A DNA stretch of 12,134 bases from CAZQLE01 sp964593905 (GTDB lineage Bacteria; Chloroflexota; Anaerolineae; Anaerolineales; Anaerolineaceae): NCBI GenBank assembly GCA_964593905.1, contig CAZQLE010000119.1, positions 1 to 12,134 on the forward strand, given 5' to 3'. Below are positions 1-6,961 of this stretch, one piece after another. The position numbers and the translations under genes are program-made. The notes beneath the pieces are model-generated. The model was not told where the DNA came from. It ran no database searches and saw only the letters and a program-made list of their open reading frames with translations. Position 1 is the stretch's first letter. Each line of letters starts with the position of its first letter.

Positions 1-23
1 TTATTATACGATTAGCAATACCC

Positions 24-58
24 GGTTGGGCCGGCCGTTTTGGCCGGCCAACCATTTT
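24..58 (+). terminator. Strong hairpin with short T-run before the first gene
   Basis: Bases 24-36 (GGTTGGGCCGGCC) pair with 42-53 (GGCCGGCCAACC): a 12-bp GC-rich stem with one bulged G and a GTTTT loop, followed by ATTTTAT. The T-run lies only on the + strand side, so it reads as the rho-independent terminator of a gene left of the window. It sits just upstream of the first gene, and no good promoter fits between it and that start. A leader or attenuator hairpin for the first gene is therefore the alternative. Confidence 0.6.
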
Positions 59-86
59 ATCATCCGGCAATCAGGAGTAAAACAGG

Positions 87-560
87 ATGCAAAAAATCAC
101 TCCGTTTCTATGGTTCGACAATAACGCCGAAGAGGCCGTCAATTTTTACACTTCCATTTTCAAAAACTCAAAAATTGAATCGGTCTCCCGTTACGGCGAT
201 AATGGTCCCGCCCCTCAGGGCACAATGATGACCGCGACCTTTCAACTGGAAGGGCAACAATTTATGGCGCTTAACGGCGGGCCATATTTTGCCTTTTCAC
301 CGGCCATCTCCTTTTTTGTCGATTGCAAAACCCAGGACGAGTTGGACGAATTGTGGGATAAGCTCTCGGAAGGCGGGGCTGTTGAACAGTGCGGCTGGTT
401 GAAAGACAAATTTGGCGTATCATGGCAGATTGTACCCTCCATTCTGGGCGAGTTGTTAAACGATCCGGATGCGCAAAAAGCAAAACGGGTGATGGATGCC
501 ATGCTGAAAATGGTTAAGCTGGATATCGAAGGTCTCAAGAGGGCCCACGAACAGGGATAA
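87..560 (+). CDS. VOC-fold protein, PhnB / 3-demethylubiquinone methyltransferase-like family
   Basis: This 157-residue protein belongs to the vicinal-oxygen-chelate (glyoxalase/bleomycin-resistance) superfamily, in the branch labelled '3-demethylubiquinone-9 3-methyltransferase' or PhnB-like. That label comes from sequence grouping and does not prove methyltransferase activity. Recognisable parts are the opening ITPFLWFDNNAEEAVNFY (residues 4-21), the central FMALNGGP (59-66), FFVDCKTQDELDELWDKLS (76-94) and the closing GVSWQIVP (110-117). A helical tail (about 120-157) ends it. It is cytoplasmic, with no signal peptide. AGGAG at 73-77 lies nine bases before the ATG, which supports this start. 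It stands alone and converges on the WD40 gene, with a shared terminator between. Substrate and metal use are not evident from the sequence. Family membership is firm; function is unknown. Confidence 0.9.
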   Translation: MQKITPFLWFDNNAEEAVNFYTSIFKNSKIESVSRYGDNGPAPQGTMMTATFQLEGQQFMALNGGPYFAFSPAISFFVDCKTQDELDELWDKLSEGGAVEQCGWLKDKFGVSWQIVPSILGELLNDPDAQKAKRVMDAMLKMVKLDIEGLKRAHEQG

Positions 561-603
561 AGAACTGCGATGCAGATTTGATTGAACAGTGTCATGGACG
601 GTG

Positions 604-638
604 AAAAAGCGGCTCTCTGCTGGAGGGCCGCTTTTTTT
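604..638. terminator. Two-way rho-independent terminator between convergent genes
   Basis: AAAAAGCGGC (604-613) pairs exactly with GCCGCTTTTT (627-636), and the stem continues inward through 614-617/623-626 to a five-base loop. T7 follows on the + strand (632-638). The A5 at 604-608 gives a T-run when read on the - strand. It lies 44 bases after the VOC stop and 43 bases beyond the end of the WD40 gene, so it can end both transcripts. Confidence 0.88.
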
Positions 639-681
639 ATGCTGCTGTTGCCCTGGCAGCGCTGCGGGCTGCTGCGTTGCG

Positions 682-3231
682 CTACTGCCCCACGGCGCCG
701 CTGCTGAACAACTGCTTCCAGGTGATCGGACCCACCTGACCATCGACCACCAGCCCGTTGCGCTCTTGAAACAAGCGCACCGCCTGATCGGTTCTGGGAC
801 CAAAAACGCCGTCGGGAATGCCCACCTGGGTGTAACCCAGCTTCACCAGACGCTGCTGGAGCTGCAAGACATCGTTGCCAACCAGCCGGGGGTCGGCCAG
901 CGAAAGGGTGCGGTAGAAGCTGACCCCGGTCGCAGTCGCGGTGGGGGTGACGGGAGTGGAGGTGGCCGTAGGCGTCACCGGGGTGGAGGTCATGGGCGCA
1001 GAAGCAAATTTACAAGACAGCGGCGGTTGTTTGCCGGCCGGGGCCGTCAGAACTCCCGCCTGCCCCCACAGCCGCGCCGCGCCATCGGCCCCCAGGCTCA
1101 ACAGAATCCGTCCATCCTGACTGAAGCGGACCTGTTTCACAGCGCCGCCGTGCGCATCCCATTGTCTGGAAACAGTCCCGGCTTGAATATCCACCAGATA
1201 AATTTTACCCAGCGAATCACCCACTGCCAGCAGACACCCCGACGGGCTGAAATCCAGGCTGTTAACACTCGCGTTTGGCTTGCCCTGCACAATCAACTGC
1301 CGGGTATTCACATCCTGAAGATAAAACAAATCGCTCTGCCCGCCAGCAATCAGGCTGCCATCCGGGTTTATGGCGAGCGCCTTAAGACCACTGGATGGAT
1401 CGGGCAGTGTAAATGTGCGTATTAAACTGCCTTTTTCAACATTCCACAGGTTAATCCGGTCATACAAACCCGCAGCCAGCCAGCGGTTATCCTGGCTGAG
1501 CGCAGCCAGAAAGGCCCAATCCTCCAGGACAAATTTTTTCTCACCGGTCTGCACATCCTGAATTACAAGCTGCTTGTTCACCACATAATTGTTTTTATCC
1601 AGTTCCATCCTGCCGGCCACCAGGTTTTTAGCCGCCGGGTTAAGCAATAAGATCTGCGTCGCACCCGCGGCTTCACTGCGCACCGGGGCCGTTGCACCCA
1701 TTTTCCACCATTTGATAACGCCGTCCTCACCGGCTGAGAGGATGTTTTTCCCATCAGAGGTTAAATACACCTGCCAGGCTGCCCCGCCATGTGCATTGGC
1801 GATATCAACCACGGCGCGGTCTTCGGCCGGGTTGAAGATGGAAATGGAGCCATCTGAAAAACCGGCCGCCAGAACGGGCTTTGAATCAATCAGACCGGGC
1901 GAAACACCGCTGACCTGACGGAGATCATACTCAAAACGGTGCAGCAGTTTCGCCGCTGTGGCATCCCAGAGCAGAATTTGATCTTGAGCAGCAACGGCCA
2001 GAACCGGCTGCTGGCCGCTGGCCGGGTTGATCGCCAGCAGCGGCCGGATGCAGCCCGGGCAGGTGATCAAATAATCGGACCAGGCAGCGATCTCTGCGCC
2101 TGAAAACGCGCGCTGCGGCGCCTGGCTTTTCCCAAAATTCCAGAACTCCAACCGGTCATCTCTGAGCAGGCCAAGCTCCTTGTTTTTTGCATCCAGAACG
2201 GACGCATACAGCTCGCCGGCCGAGTCTTGCAACACCAGGTTGTACAGCCGGCCAAGACGGTTGGCATCCCACAGGCCATATTCATCGCGGCCGCGAACCA
2301 CCGGGTCACAGCCCGGCGTGTTTTCAATGCAGGGCGGGTCCAGATAGGTGATATGACAGCCAACGGTGAAAAAGCCGCCGCTGGCTCCGCTCACCCAGCA
2401 GTTTCCACCGCTTAAGCGGCTGCGTGTGTATGCATTGACCGAAACGTTCAGCGCCCGCCCGTTCACGGCGTTCCACAGGCGCACATCGCCCAGACGGCTG
2501 ACCGTTTGCAGGGTTTTGCTGTCAGCGCTAAAGTACAGCCCCAGGGTATCGGGCAGGGTGTCATCCCAGATGGATATGGCCGAAGAAGCCGCGGCGCTGC
2601 CGATCCATTGCTTTGTATCAACTTTAAACAACTTCAGGGTGGTTTTCACCGGGCCGGGGGCACCGCCGGCATCAAAGGTCTGCTCATCTTCCACCGCAGC
2701 CAGGGTCTTGCCATCGGGGCTGAGGGCGGTCAGCGTGCCCGTGTTCTCGATAAGGGCCGCCGTGCTGCCGGTTTCCACATCCCAGATCTGGGTAAGCCGG
2801 GTTATCGGGTCGGTCGCGGCCAGAAGGCGGCCGTCTGCGCTGAAGGAAAGCGATGAAAACCGTCCACGTGTCTCCAGTTCACGAATAACTTCCAGTTTCT
2901 CCCCGTCAAACAGAACCGCGCCGCCCGATCCACTGGCAGCCAGAATGCGGCCGTCTGGCGAATAAACCAGGTCATAGATTATCCCGAGGGGTGAGGGTTT
3001 AAGCTGATACACCTGACGGAGATCCGCAAGGTTTTTTGGGGTGATCTCCCAATTACCCGTGGCTTGCAATGCAGCCGGAGAGGGGGTTACTGCCAGCGCA
3101 ACCGGGTTCGCCTGTGCCAGGGCCTCAGCACCGACCGGCGCCGGGGTAAACGGCGTTAAAAGCAGCCAGAGAAAAATAATGAGTGCCAGTGCCGGATAAA
3201 ATATAATCCGCCAAAAACGAGGTTGGTTCAT
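682..3231 (-). CDS. Exported WD40 beta-propeller protein with C-terminal peptidoglycan-binding domain
   Basis: This 849-residue protein has a short basic N-terminus and one hydrophobic helix (about 8-28), followed by Ala/Pro-rich sequence that could be a signal-peptidase site (near VGAEA, 33-37) or leave a membrane anchor. Residues about 80-735 form many WD40-like blades, for example SPDGRILA (91-98), SADGRLLA (131-138), SPDGKTLA (171-178), DVRLWN (249-254), EDGVIKWW (502-509), DRINLWN (591-597) and ADGAARLW (715-722). There are enough blades for probably two propellers. A Thr/Pro linker (about 744-769) leads to a complete PG_binding_1 domain (about 785-842) with DVLQLQQRLVKLGY, DGVFGPRTDQAVRLFQ and VDGQVGPITW. 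I infer an extracytoplasmic scaffold or binding protein attached to peptidoglycan. Partners are unknown. The start is the ATG after GGAGG, not an in-frame one 18 codons upstream. The domain assignment is secure; the role is not. Confidence 0.93.
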   Translation of the reverse strand: MNQPRFWRIIFYPALALIIFLWLLLTPFTPAPVGAEALAQANPVALAVTPSPAALQATGNWEITPKNLADLRQVYQLKPSPLGIIYDLVYSPDGRILAASGSGGAVLFDGEKLEVIRELETRGRFSSLSFSADGRLLAATDPITRLTQIWDVETGSTAALIENTGTLTALSPDGKTLAAVEDEQTFDAGGAPGPVKTTLKLFKVDTKQWIGSAAASSAISIWDDTLPDTLGLYFSADSKTLQTVSRLGDVRLWNAVNGRALNVSVNAYTRSRLSGGNCWVSGASGGFFTVGCHITYLDPPCIENTPGCDPVVRGRDEYGLWDANRLGRLYNLVLQDSAGELYASVLDAKNKELGLLRDDRLEFWNFGKSQAPQRAFSGAEIAAWSDYLITCPGCIRPLLAINPASGQQPVLAVAAQDQILLWDATAAKLLHRFEYDLRQVSGVSPGLIDSKPVLAAGFSDGSISIFNPAEDRAVVDIANAHGGAAWQVYLTSDGKNILSAGEDGVIKWWKMGATAPVRSEAAGATQILLLNPAAKNLVAGRMELDKNNYVVNKQLVIQDVQTGEKKFVLEDWAFLAALSQDNRWLAAGLYDRINLWNVEKGSLIRTFTLPDPSSGLKALAINPDGSLIAGGQSDLFYLQDVNTRQLIVQGKPNASVNSLDFSPSGCLLAVGDSLGKIYLVDIQAGTVSRQWDAHGGAVKQVRFSQDGRILLSLGADGAARLWGQAGVLTAPAGKQPPLSCKFASAPMTSTPVTPTATSTPVTPTATATGVSFYRTLSLADPRLVGNDVLQLQQRLVKLGYTQVGIPDGVFGPRTDQAVRLFQERNGLVVDGQVGPITWKQLFSSGAVGQ
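937..990 (-). repeat. Tandem 9-residue linker repeat (TSTPVTPTA x2) in the WD40 gene
   Basis: Residues 748-756 and 757-765 are two identical copies of TSTPVTPTA, followed by TATG. This is a low-complexity Thr/Pro linker separating the propeller from the peptidoglycan-binding domain. Such linkers are common in exported multidomain proteins and may be O-glycosylated, though nothing here shows that. Copy number may vary between strains. Confidence 0.8.
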
Positions 3232-3235
3232 GCTG

Positions 3236-3240
3236 CCTCC
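3236..3240 (-). promoter_or_regulatory. Ribosome binding site deciding the WD40 gene start
   Basis: On the - strand GGAGG is followed by CAGC and then ATG (3231-3229). The site selects the MNQPRFWR start directly before the hydrophobic export helix and rules out the longer reading, which would bury the signal peptide behind 18 unrelated residues. Confidence 0.8.
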
Positions 3241-3411
3241 AGTGCAAATGCTGCCGGTGATTTGATTCCCCGTGACCTTAAGCAATAAAGAGGACCTGTA
3301 AAATTTACCCCGCTGTTTCTGAACCCAATTGAGGTTAACTGATGTTAAATGTACACGAAGATCAAAAGACGCGCAATTGCAAATGCCCGCCAGCAGGATG
3401 CGCCCGCTTTT

Positions 3412-3436
3412 CCCCTTCCCGAATCGGGCAAAGGGG
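3412..3436. repeat. Interrupted inverted repeat (hairpin) in divergent spacer
   Basis: CCCCTT (3412-3417) pairs with AAGGGG (3431-3436), and inside it CCCGA (3418-3422) pairs with TCGGG (3424-3428) around a single A. A two-base CA bulge interrupts one arm. Neither side has a T-run, so it is not an obvious terminator. It may be an operator or a leader hairpin of the HD gene. Confidence 0.4.
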
Positions 3437-3543
3437 GTAGATAAAACAATAAAAAATTACCAATCCAAAATGTTGTAGAATTATTTCAGGACAGATCGTC
3501 ATCCCCTGTTGAAAATGAATTAATGTAGTTTTTCGCACTCCGT

Positions 3544-3549
3544 GGGAGG
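3544..3549 (+). promoter_or_regulatory. Ribosome binding site deciding the HD gene start
   Basis: GGGAGG lies four bases (TTTT) before the ATG at 3554. An in-frame GTG at 3542 would overlap this site, so the ATG is preferred. Confidence 0.75.
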
Positions 3550-3553
3550 TTTT

Positions 3554-4117
3554 ATGCATATCGACCGGGAAGAACTCGTTCAACTGACTGAAAACTATGG
3601 CGGGGTATGGGGCATACAACACACCCGCCGGTTGTTGCGGCTCATATCGGTCATTGGTGATGGGCTGGTTTACAACGCCGATGCGCTCTGGGTGGCGGCT
3701 CATTTGCATGACTGGGGTGCCTATGCCCCCTGGGCCCAGAAGGATGTAGATCACGTCATCCGCTCGCGAGAGGTGGCCGAAGACTTTCTGAATGAGCGCA
3801 AATATTCCCCAGAGACCAAGACGCTGATTCTGGAATGTATCGCCCTGCACCACAGCGGTGGCTCCGAGCGCAGCCTGGAGGCCATCCTGCTGCGGGATGC
3901 AGATGTGCTGGACTTTCTGGGTGTGGTCGGGGTGCTGCGCGATTTCTCAAAAAACCCGCGCGCCATGCGCCAGGCCTACGAGGTGGTTCAGCAGCGGCGC
4001 AACAAACTGCCCGGGCAGTTGTATCTCGAACCGGCCAAAGCTCTGGCGCTCGAACGGGTTAAAGAAATGGATGAACTGCTGGCGCGGTTTGAAGCAGAAT
4101 CGTTTGGCTGCTTTTAA
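3554..4117 (+). CDS. HD-domain phosphohydrolase family protein
   Basis: This is a 187-residue cytoplasmic protein with the HD metal-dependent phosphohydrolase pattern. A first histidine lies in GIQHTRR (H23), the HD pair in AAHLHDWG (H52, D53), further histidines at H67 and H99/H100 (ALHHSGG), and the closing aspartates in LLRDADVLDFLG (D115, D117). This order matches stand-alone HD proteins of the YedJ/COG1418-like type, which usually bind divalent metal and hydrolyse phosphate esters. The physiological substrate cannot be read from the sequence. The last 60 residues are helical and charged. No RelA-like synthetase, GGDEF or PAS domain is attached. The stop is 30 bases before the glycosyltransferase start on the same strand, so the two are probably co-transcribed. 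The HD fold is secure; the substrate is unknown. Confidence 0.88.
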   Translation: MHIDREELVQLTENYGGVWGIQHTRRLLRLISVIGDGLVYNADALWVAAHLHDWGAYAPWAQKDVDHVIRSREVAEDFLNERKYSPETKTLILECIALHHSGGSERSLEAILLRDADVLDFLGVVGVLRDFSKNPRAMRQAYEVVQQRRNKLPGQLYLEPAKALALERVKEMDELLARFEAESFGCF

Positions 4118-4147
4118 AGCAAAAAACAGGGTTATCAGGTTGCCGTA

Positions 4148-5383
4148 ATGCATATTACCATTCTCGCTCTGGGGTCCCGCGGTGATATTCAGCCCTATGC
4201 CGCCCTGGGTAACGGATTAAAGGCCGCCGGTCACCAGGTTCGGATGATTACTTTTGAAAGTTTTGCCGCGTTGGTGGCAGAAAACGGCCTGGATTTTCAC
4301 CCCATCCGGGGGGATGCCCGGACATTGGTTGCCAATGCCGGAGCAAACACACTGGCCCTCATTCGGTCGTTTAGCGCTCTGGCCGAAGGGTATGCCCGTG
4401 ATTTATCGGCGCCCCATCTGGCCGAGACAGATCTAATCCTCAACCAACTGCCTGCCGGTCTATACGGCTTTGACCTGGCCGAAAAATATGGCGTGCCAAT
4501 GGCCCTGGCGTCCGTAATTCCGCTGACGCGCACGCGGGCGTTTCCGTTGATGGGATTCCCCAACCTGCCCCTGCCCGGCTATCCGCAAATGACCTACACA
4601 CTGGGCGAGCAAATGGCCTGGCAAATGTTTCGTGATGTGATTAACCGCTGGCGAAAGCAGGTTCTTGCGCTGCCTCCCGTACCGCTGCGAGGGTATTTCA
4701 ACCGCTTTGGAACACAGGAGATCCCCATCTTAAATGGGTTCAGCCGGCATGTCGTCCCACGCCCCGACGATTGGGGCGGGCATATCCACATCACAGGTTA
4801 CTGGTTTGCAGAAGATGACCACTGGCAGCCGCCCGATGATTTGCAGGCTTTTATCGAAGCAGGCAGCCCGCCGGTGTTTATCGGGTTCGGCAGCATGCCG
4901 GTTAAGGACCCCCGCAAAACCACCGCGGTCATCCTTGAGGCGCTCCGCCAAAGCGGCCAGCGCGCAATTTTACATGCGGGTTGGGCGAACCTGGGCGACC
5001 AGCCTCTGCCCGCCAGTGTTTTTAAGATCCATTATGCGCCCTACGGCTGGCTTTTTCCACGCATGGCAATGCTGATCCACCACGGCGGCTCGGGCACAAC
5101 TGCGTTTGGGCTGCGTTCCGGGGTTCCATCCTGCGCAGTTCCCTTTGTCTTTGACCAATTTTACTGGGGCAAACGAATCGCGGCGCTGGGCGCCGGTCCC
5201 GACCCGGTTCCATATGCCCGTTTGAACGCTGCACGCCTGTGCAAAATCATCCAACACGGCGTAGAAGACCCCGAAATGCGCTGCCAGGCAAACAAACTTG
5301 GGCAAAAGATAGGGGCCGAAAACGGGCTTGAAAATGCAATCTGCAAAATTGAGGGCACAAACTGGGTGAAACCAGTGCGTTGA
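4148..5383 (+). CDS. GT1-type glycosyltransferase (UGT / sterol-glucosyltransferase-like)
   Basis: This 411-residue GT-B-fold enzyme most likely transfers a sugar from a nucleotide-sugar donor to a lipid or small-molecule acceptor. The N-terminal acceptor domain opens with MHITILALGSRGDIQPY (residues 1-17), the hallmark of the Glyco_transf_28/UGT group shared by sterol 3-beta-glucosyltransferases and macrolide glycosyltransferases. The C-terminal donor domain shows PVFIGFGSM (242-250), HAGWANL (276-282), HHGGSGTT (311-318) and PFVFDQFYWGKRIAALGAGP (332-351). D336-Q337 there is the usual sugar-contacting pair. There is no signal peptide and no clear membrane helix. Upstream SD pairing is weak. 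It follows the HD gene by 30 bases and converges on speE. The acceptor cannot be told; sterol-like, hopanoid, carotenoid or glycolipid acceptors are all possible. Confidence 0.92.
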   Translation: MHITILALGSRGDIQPYAALGNGLKAAGHQVRMITFESFAALVAENGLDFHPIRGDARTLVANAGANTLALIRSFSALAEGYARDLSAPHLAETDLILNQLPAGLYGFDLAEKYGVPMALASVIPLTRTRAFPLMGFPNLPLPGYPQMTYTLGEQMAWQMFRDVINRWRKQVLALPPVPLRGYFNRFGTQEIPILNGFSRHVVPRPDDWGGHIHITGYWFAEDDHWQPPDDLQAFIEAGSPPVFIGFGSMPVKDPRKTTAVILEALRQSGQRAILHAGWANLGDQPLPASVFKIHYAPYGWLFPRMAMLIHHGGSGTTAFGLRSGVPSCAVPFVFDQFYWGKRIAALGAGPDPVPYARLNAARLCKIIQHGVEDPEMRCQANKLGQKIGAENGLENAICKIEGTNWVKPVR

Positions 5384-5475
5384 AGTGAAGACCGGCCGGG
5401 CTGACACAGCCGGGGATGTAGATCAGCGCATACAGGCACGAAATCCCTCTGCACCCGCCTGAAAAACAAATAAAA

Positions 5476-5530
5476 AATCCCTTTTAGCAGGCAGGTTGTC
5501 ATTTCTGCATAAAAGGGATTCTTTGATTTT
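5476..5530. terminator. Two-way terminator between the glycosyltransferase and speE
   Basis: AATCCCTTTTA+GCAG (5476-5490) pairs with CTGC+A+TAAAAGGGATT (5505-5520), giving a 15-bp stem with one bulged A and a 14-base loop. CTTTGATTTT follows on the + strand. On the - strand the stem runs into the complement of the A-rich 5461-5475, giving a long T-rich tract. It therefore ends the + transcript from 4148-5383 and the speDE transcript from the right; the - strand signal is the stronger. Confidence 0.85.
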
Positions 5531-5544
5531 AGTCGGTGAAGCGG

Positions 5545-6372
5545 TTAAACGAGCGCCCGTTTGAAAAATTCGGGCAGCGAGAAGGCCGCGCGGTGAATTT
5601 CGGGGTTTAAGTAGTTCATCTTTCCCGGCGGGTAGGGCTGGTCGAGCCCATTTGTCCAGGGCACATCCGAGACATACATAAAACCAATCCCGCCGCCAGG
5701 GTAGGTTGGGATCATGGCATGGTAATAAGCCGGGTTCTTCGCCAGCCCGCGGGCCATGTTGAGAATATCCTTGATCAACTGCGTATCGAAGAACATCTGC
5801 TCGCACTGGGTGGCAATCGCCCCGCCGGGGTTCAATGCAGCAACCATCATGCGGTAAAACTCTTCGCTAAACAGCTTTTCAGCCTCGCCAATCGGATCGG
5901 TGGTATCAGAGATGATCACATCAAAGCGGTTGTTGGGGTCGCGCAAAAACTCAAACGCATCCTGAATCACCACCCGCGCCCGCGGATCGTTGTAAGGATC
6001 GCCAAAGAAATTGAAATACTGGCGGCTCACCTCGATCACCCGGCGGTCCAGCTCACACACCACCACTTCTTCCACCGAGGGGTAGCGCAGCACCTGTTGA
6101 AGGCTGCCGCCGTCGCCGCCGCCCACAATCAACACCCGTCGGGGGTTGCCCTGTGCCAGCAGGGGCATATGGGTGATCATTTCATGATATCCGGCATTAT
6201 CGCGTTCGGTAAGCTGAATGATTCCATCCAGAATCATGGTCTTGCCAAAAAACTCGGTCTCGGCCACCTGCAAGTGTTGGAAATCAGTCTGTTCATCCAC
6301 CAGCATATCCAAAACCCGCAGCGATTTGCGGTAATAAGGATGTAATTGTTCGGTAATCCATTGTTCAGTCAC
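5545..6372 (-). CDS. speE: Spermidine synthase-type polyamine aminopropyltransferase
   Basis: This 275-residue cytoplasmic enzyme transfers the aminopropyl group of decarboxylated S-adenosylmethionine to an amine acceptor, releasing methylthioadenosine. Putrescine is the usual acceptor; agmatine is possible. The N-terminal beta domain (about 1-60) holds FQHLQV and the FFGKTMILDGIIQLTERD stretch. The Rossmann domain holds the nucleotide-binding GGGDGG (84-89), acidic E107 (VVCELD) for the ribose, D138 (QDAFEFL), and catalytic D156 with D159 in DTTDPIG, where most relatives have DSSDPIG or DSTDPVG. TYPGGGIGF (223-231) is the conserved C-terminal loop. Translation starts at GTG; AGGAG lies 12 bases upstream, slightly far. 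It is the second gene after speD (118-base gap) and is followed by a terminator. Identity is firm; the acceptor is inferred. Confidence 0.95.
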   Translation of the reverse strand: MTEQWITEQLHPYYRKSLRVLDMLVDEQTDFQHLQVAETEFFGKTMILDGIIQLTERDNAGYHEMITHMPLLAQGNPRRVLIVGGGDGGSLQQVLRYPSVEEVVVCELDRRVIEVSRQYFNFFGDPYNDPRARVVIQDAFEFLRDPNNRFDVIISDTTDPIGEAEKLFSEEFYRMMVAALNPGGAIATQCEQMFFDTQLIKDILNMARGLAKNPAYYHAMIPTYPGGGIGFMYVSDVPWTNGLDQPYPPGKMNYLNPEIHRAAFSLPEFFKRALV

Positions 6373-6490
6373 GGGGAATCTGTACTCCTGTCAATTTCTG
6401 AGCCTGAGGGTGTTTCAGCCTAAGGGGCACCGTCAGCTTTATGGAACGGTTTGTCGGGTCTTTTCCAGTTCAGACAAGCGGGATATCATT

Positions 6491-6877
6491 TCAGCAAGCA
6501 GCCAACACCAACTCCAACTCGTGGGTACCCACCCGGTCCAGTTTTCGCACCGAAAGGTGATTTGCCCCAAAAAGCTCCTGTAGGTTGTCAAGCAATGGGG
6601 TGAGATCACAACCCAGCTTGCAGGTAAACAAATCGATTGCACAATAGCCATATTCCGGCCAGGCGTGCAAACTGGCATGTGATTCTGCCAGCAATAGGAA
6701 ACATGTAAAACCATGCGGGCTAAAACGATAAAAGCCCTCACTCACAATGGTTAAACCTGCGCCTCTCACAGCATTAAAAAACAAATCTCTCGAACGTTCG
6801 CTGTTCAAGAGCAGTTCCTGATCACAACCTGAGAGGTCCACAATAAGATGTTCTCCTAATTGCATTTGCTTAGCCAA
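6491..6877 (-). CDS. speD: S-adenosylmethionine decarboxylase proenzyme (short bacterial class)
   Basis: The protein self-cleaves to form a pyruvoyl cofactor and decarboxylates AdoMet, supplying the aminopropyl donor for SpeE. It is 128 residues long, normal for the small Thermotoga/Bacillus-type enzyme. Conserved parts are GEHLIVDLSGCD (8-19), the processing site LLLAESH with cleavage between E65 and S66, H71 in LHAWPEYGY, and the proton-donating cysteine C86 in DLFTC. The S/H/C spacing of +5 and +20 equals that of the Thermotoga enzyme (Ser63, His68, Cys83). The start is uncertain. A GTG at 6889 overlaps the AAGGAGG ribosome site, so TTG at 6877 is preferred (11 bases after it); ATG at 6865 is the other option. 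It heads the speD-speE transcript and has its own clear promoter. The call is secure. Confidence 0.95.
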   Translation of the reverse strand: MAKQMQLGEHLIVDLSGCDQELLLNSERSRDLFFNAVRGAGLTIVSEGFYRFSPHGFTCFLLLAESHASLHAWPEYGYCAIDLFTCKLGCDLTPLLDNLQELFGANHLSVRKLDRVGTHELELVLAAC

Positions 6878-6888
6878 CTGTACAAGCA

Positions 6889-6895
6889 CCTCCTT
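6889..6895 (-). promoter_or_regulatory. Ribosome binding site of speD
   Basis: On the - strand AAGGAGG occupies 6895-6889. Because it overlaps the GTG at 6889-6887, that codon cannot be the start it serves. The next in-frame start codons are TTG at 6877 and ATG at 6865. Confidence 0.75.
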
Positions 6896-6924
6896 AAATG
6901 GAATGAAAAATTTGTGAAGGGAAG

Positions 6925-6953
6925 ATTATCTACCGTATTTCTCTGAATGTCAA
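6925..6953 (-). promoter_or_regulatory. Sigma-70-type promoter of speD-speE
   Basis: On the - strand the -35 box TTGACA (6953-6948, perfect consensus) is followed by a 17-base spacer and the -10 box GATAAT (6930-6925, five of six). Transcription would begin near 6918, leaving a leader of about 40 bases that contains the speD ribosome binding site. It lies just downstream of the terminator of the two-component operon. Confidence 0.85.
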
Positions 6954-6961
6954 TGGCGCAG

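Larger units (their letters stand above)
3232..3553. other. Divergent intergenic region, WD40 gene / HD gene
   Basis: These 322 bases between two divergent starts must hold promoters for both genes. I see no gene. The left part (to about 3360) carries AT-rich stretches. The centre holds a hairpin (3412-3436), and the right part (3438-3535) is markedly AT-rich. Candidate -10-like words exist, such as TAGAAT at 3476-3481, and a TTGAAA at 3509-3514 resembles a -35. None has a partner element at standard spacing, so I do not call a promoter. Confidence 0.6.

Noticed and set aside
589..1425. A 278-codon open frame on the + strand opposite the 3' part of the WD40 gene
   Set aside because: It is antisense to a convincingly conserved coding region, runs through the terminator hairpin at its start, and its protein is low-complexity and matches no family I recognise. 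It is a shadow of the GC-rich codon pattern.
5390..5420. Small GGCTG/CAGCC hairpin after the glycosyltransferase stop
   Set aside because: It is only a five-base core stem with no T-run. The strong terminator at 5476-5530 explains the end of the transcript.
5719..6345. A 208-codon + strand open frame opposite speE
   Set aside because: SpeE is complete and motif-perfect on the - strand. The antisense product is His/Leu-rich with no domain and no ribosome site.
6373..6490. 118-base gap between speD and speE as a possible separate regulatory unit
   Set aside because: I see no convincing terminator, promoter or small gene in it. speD and speE are most simply one transcript with a long spacer.
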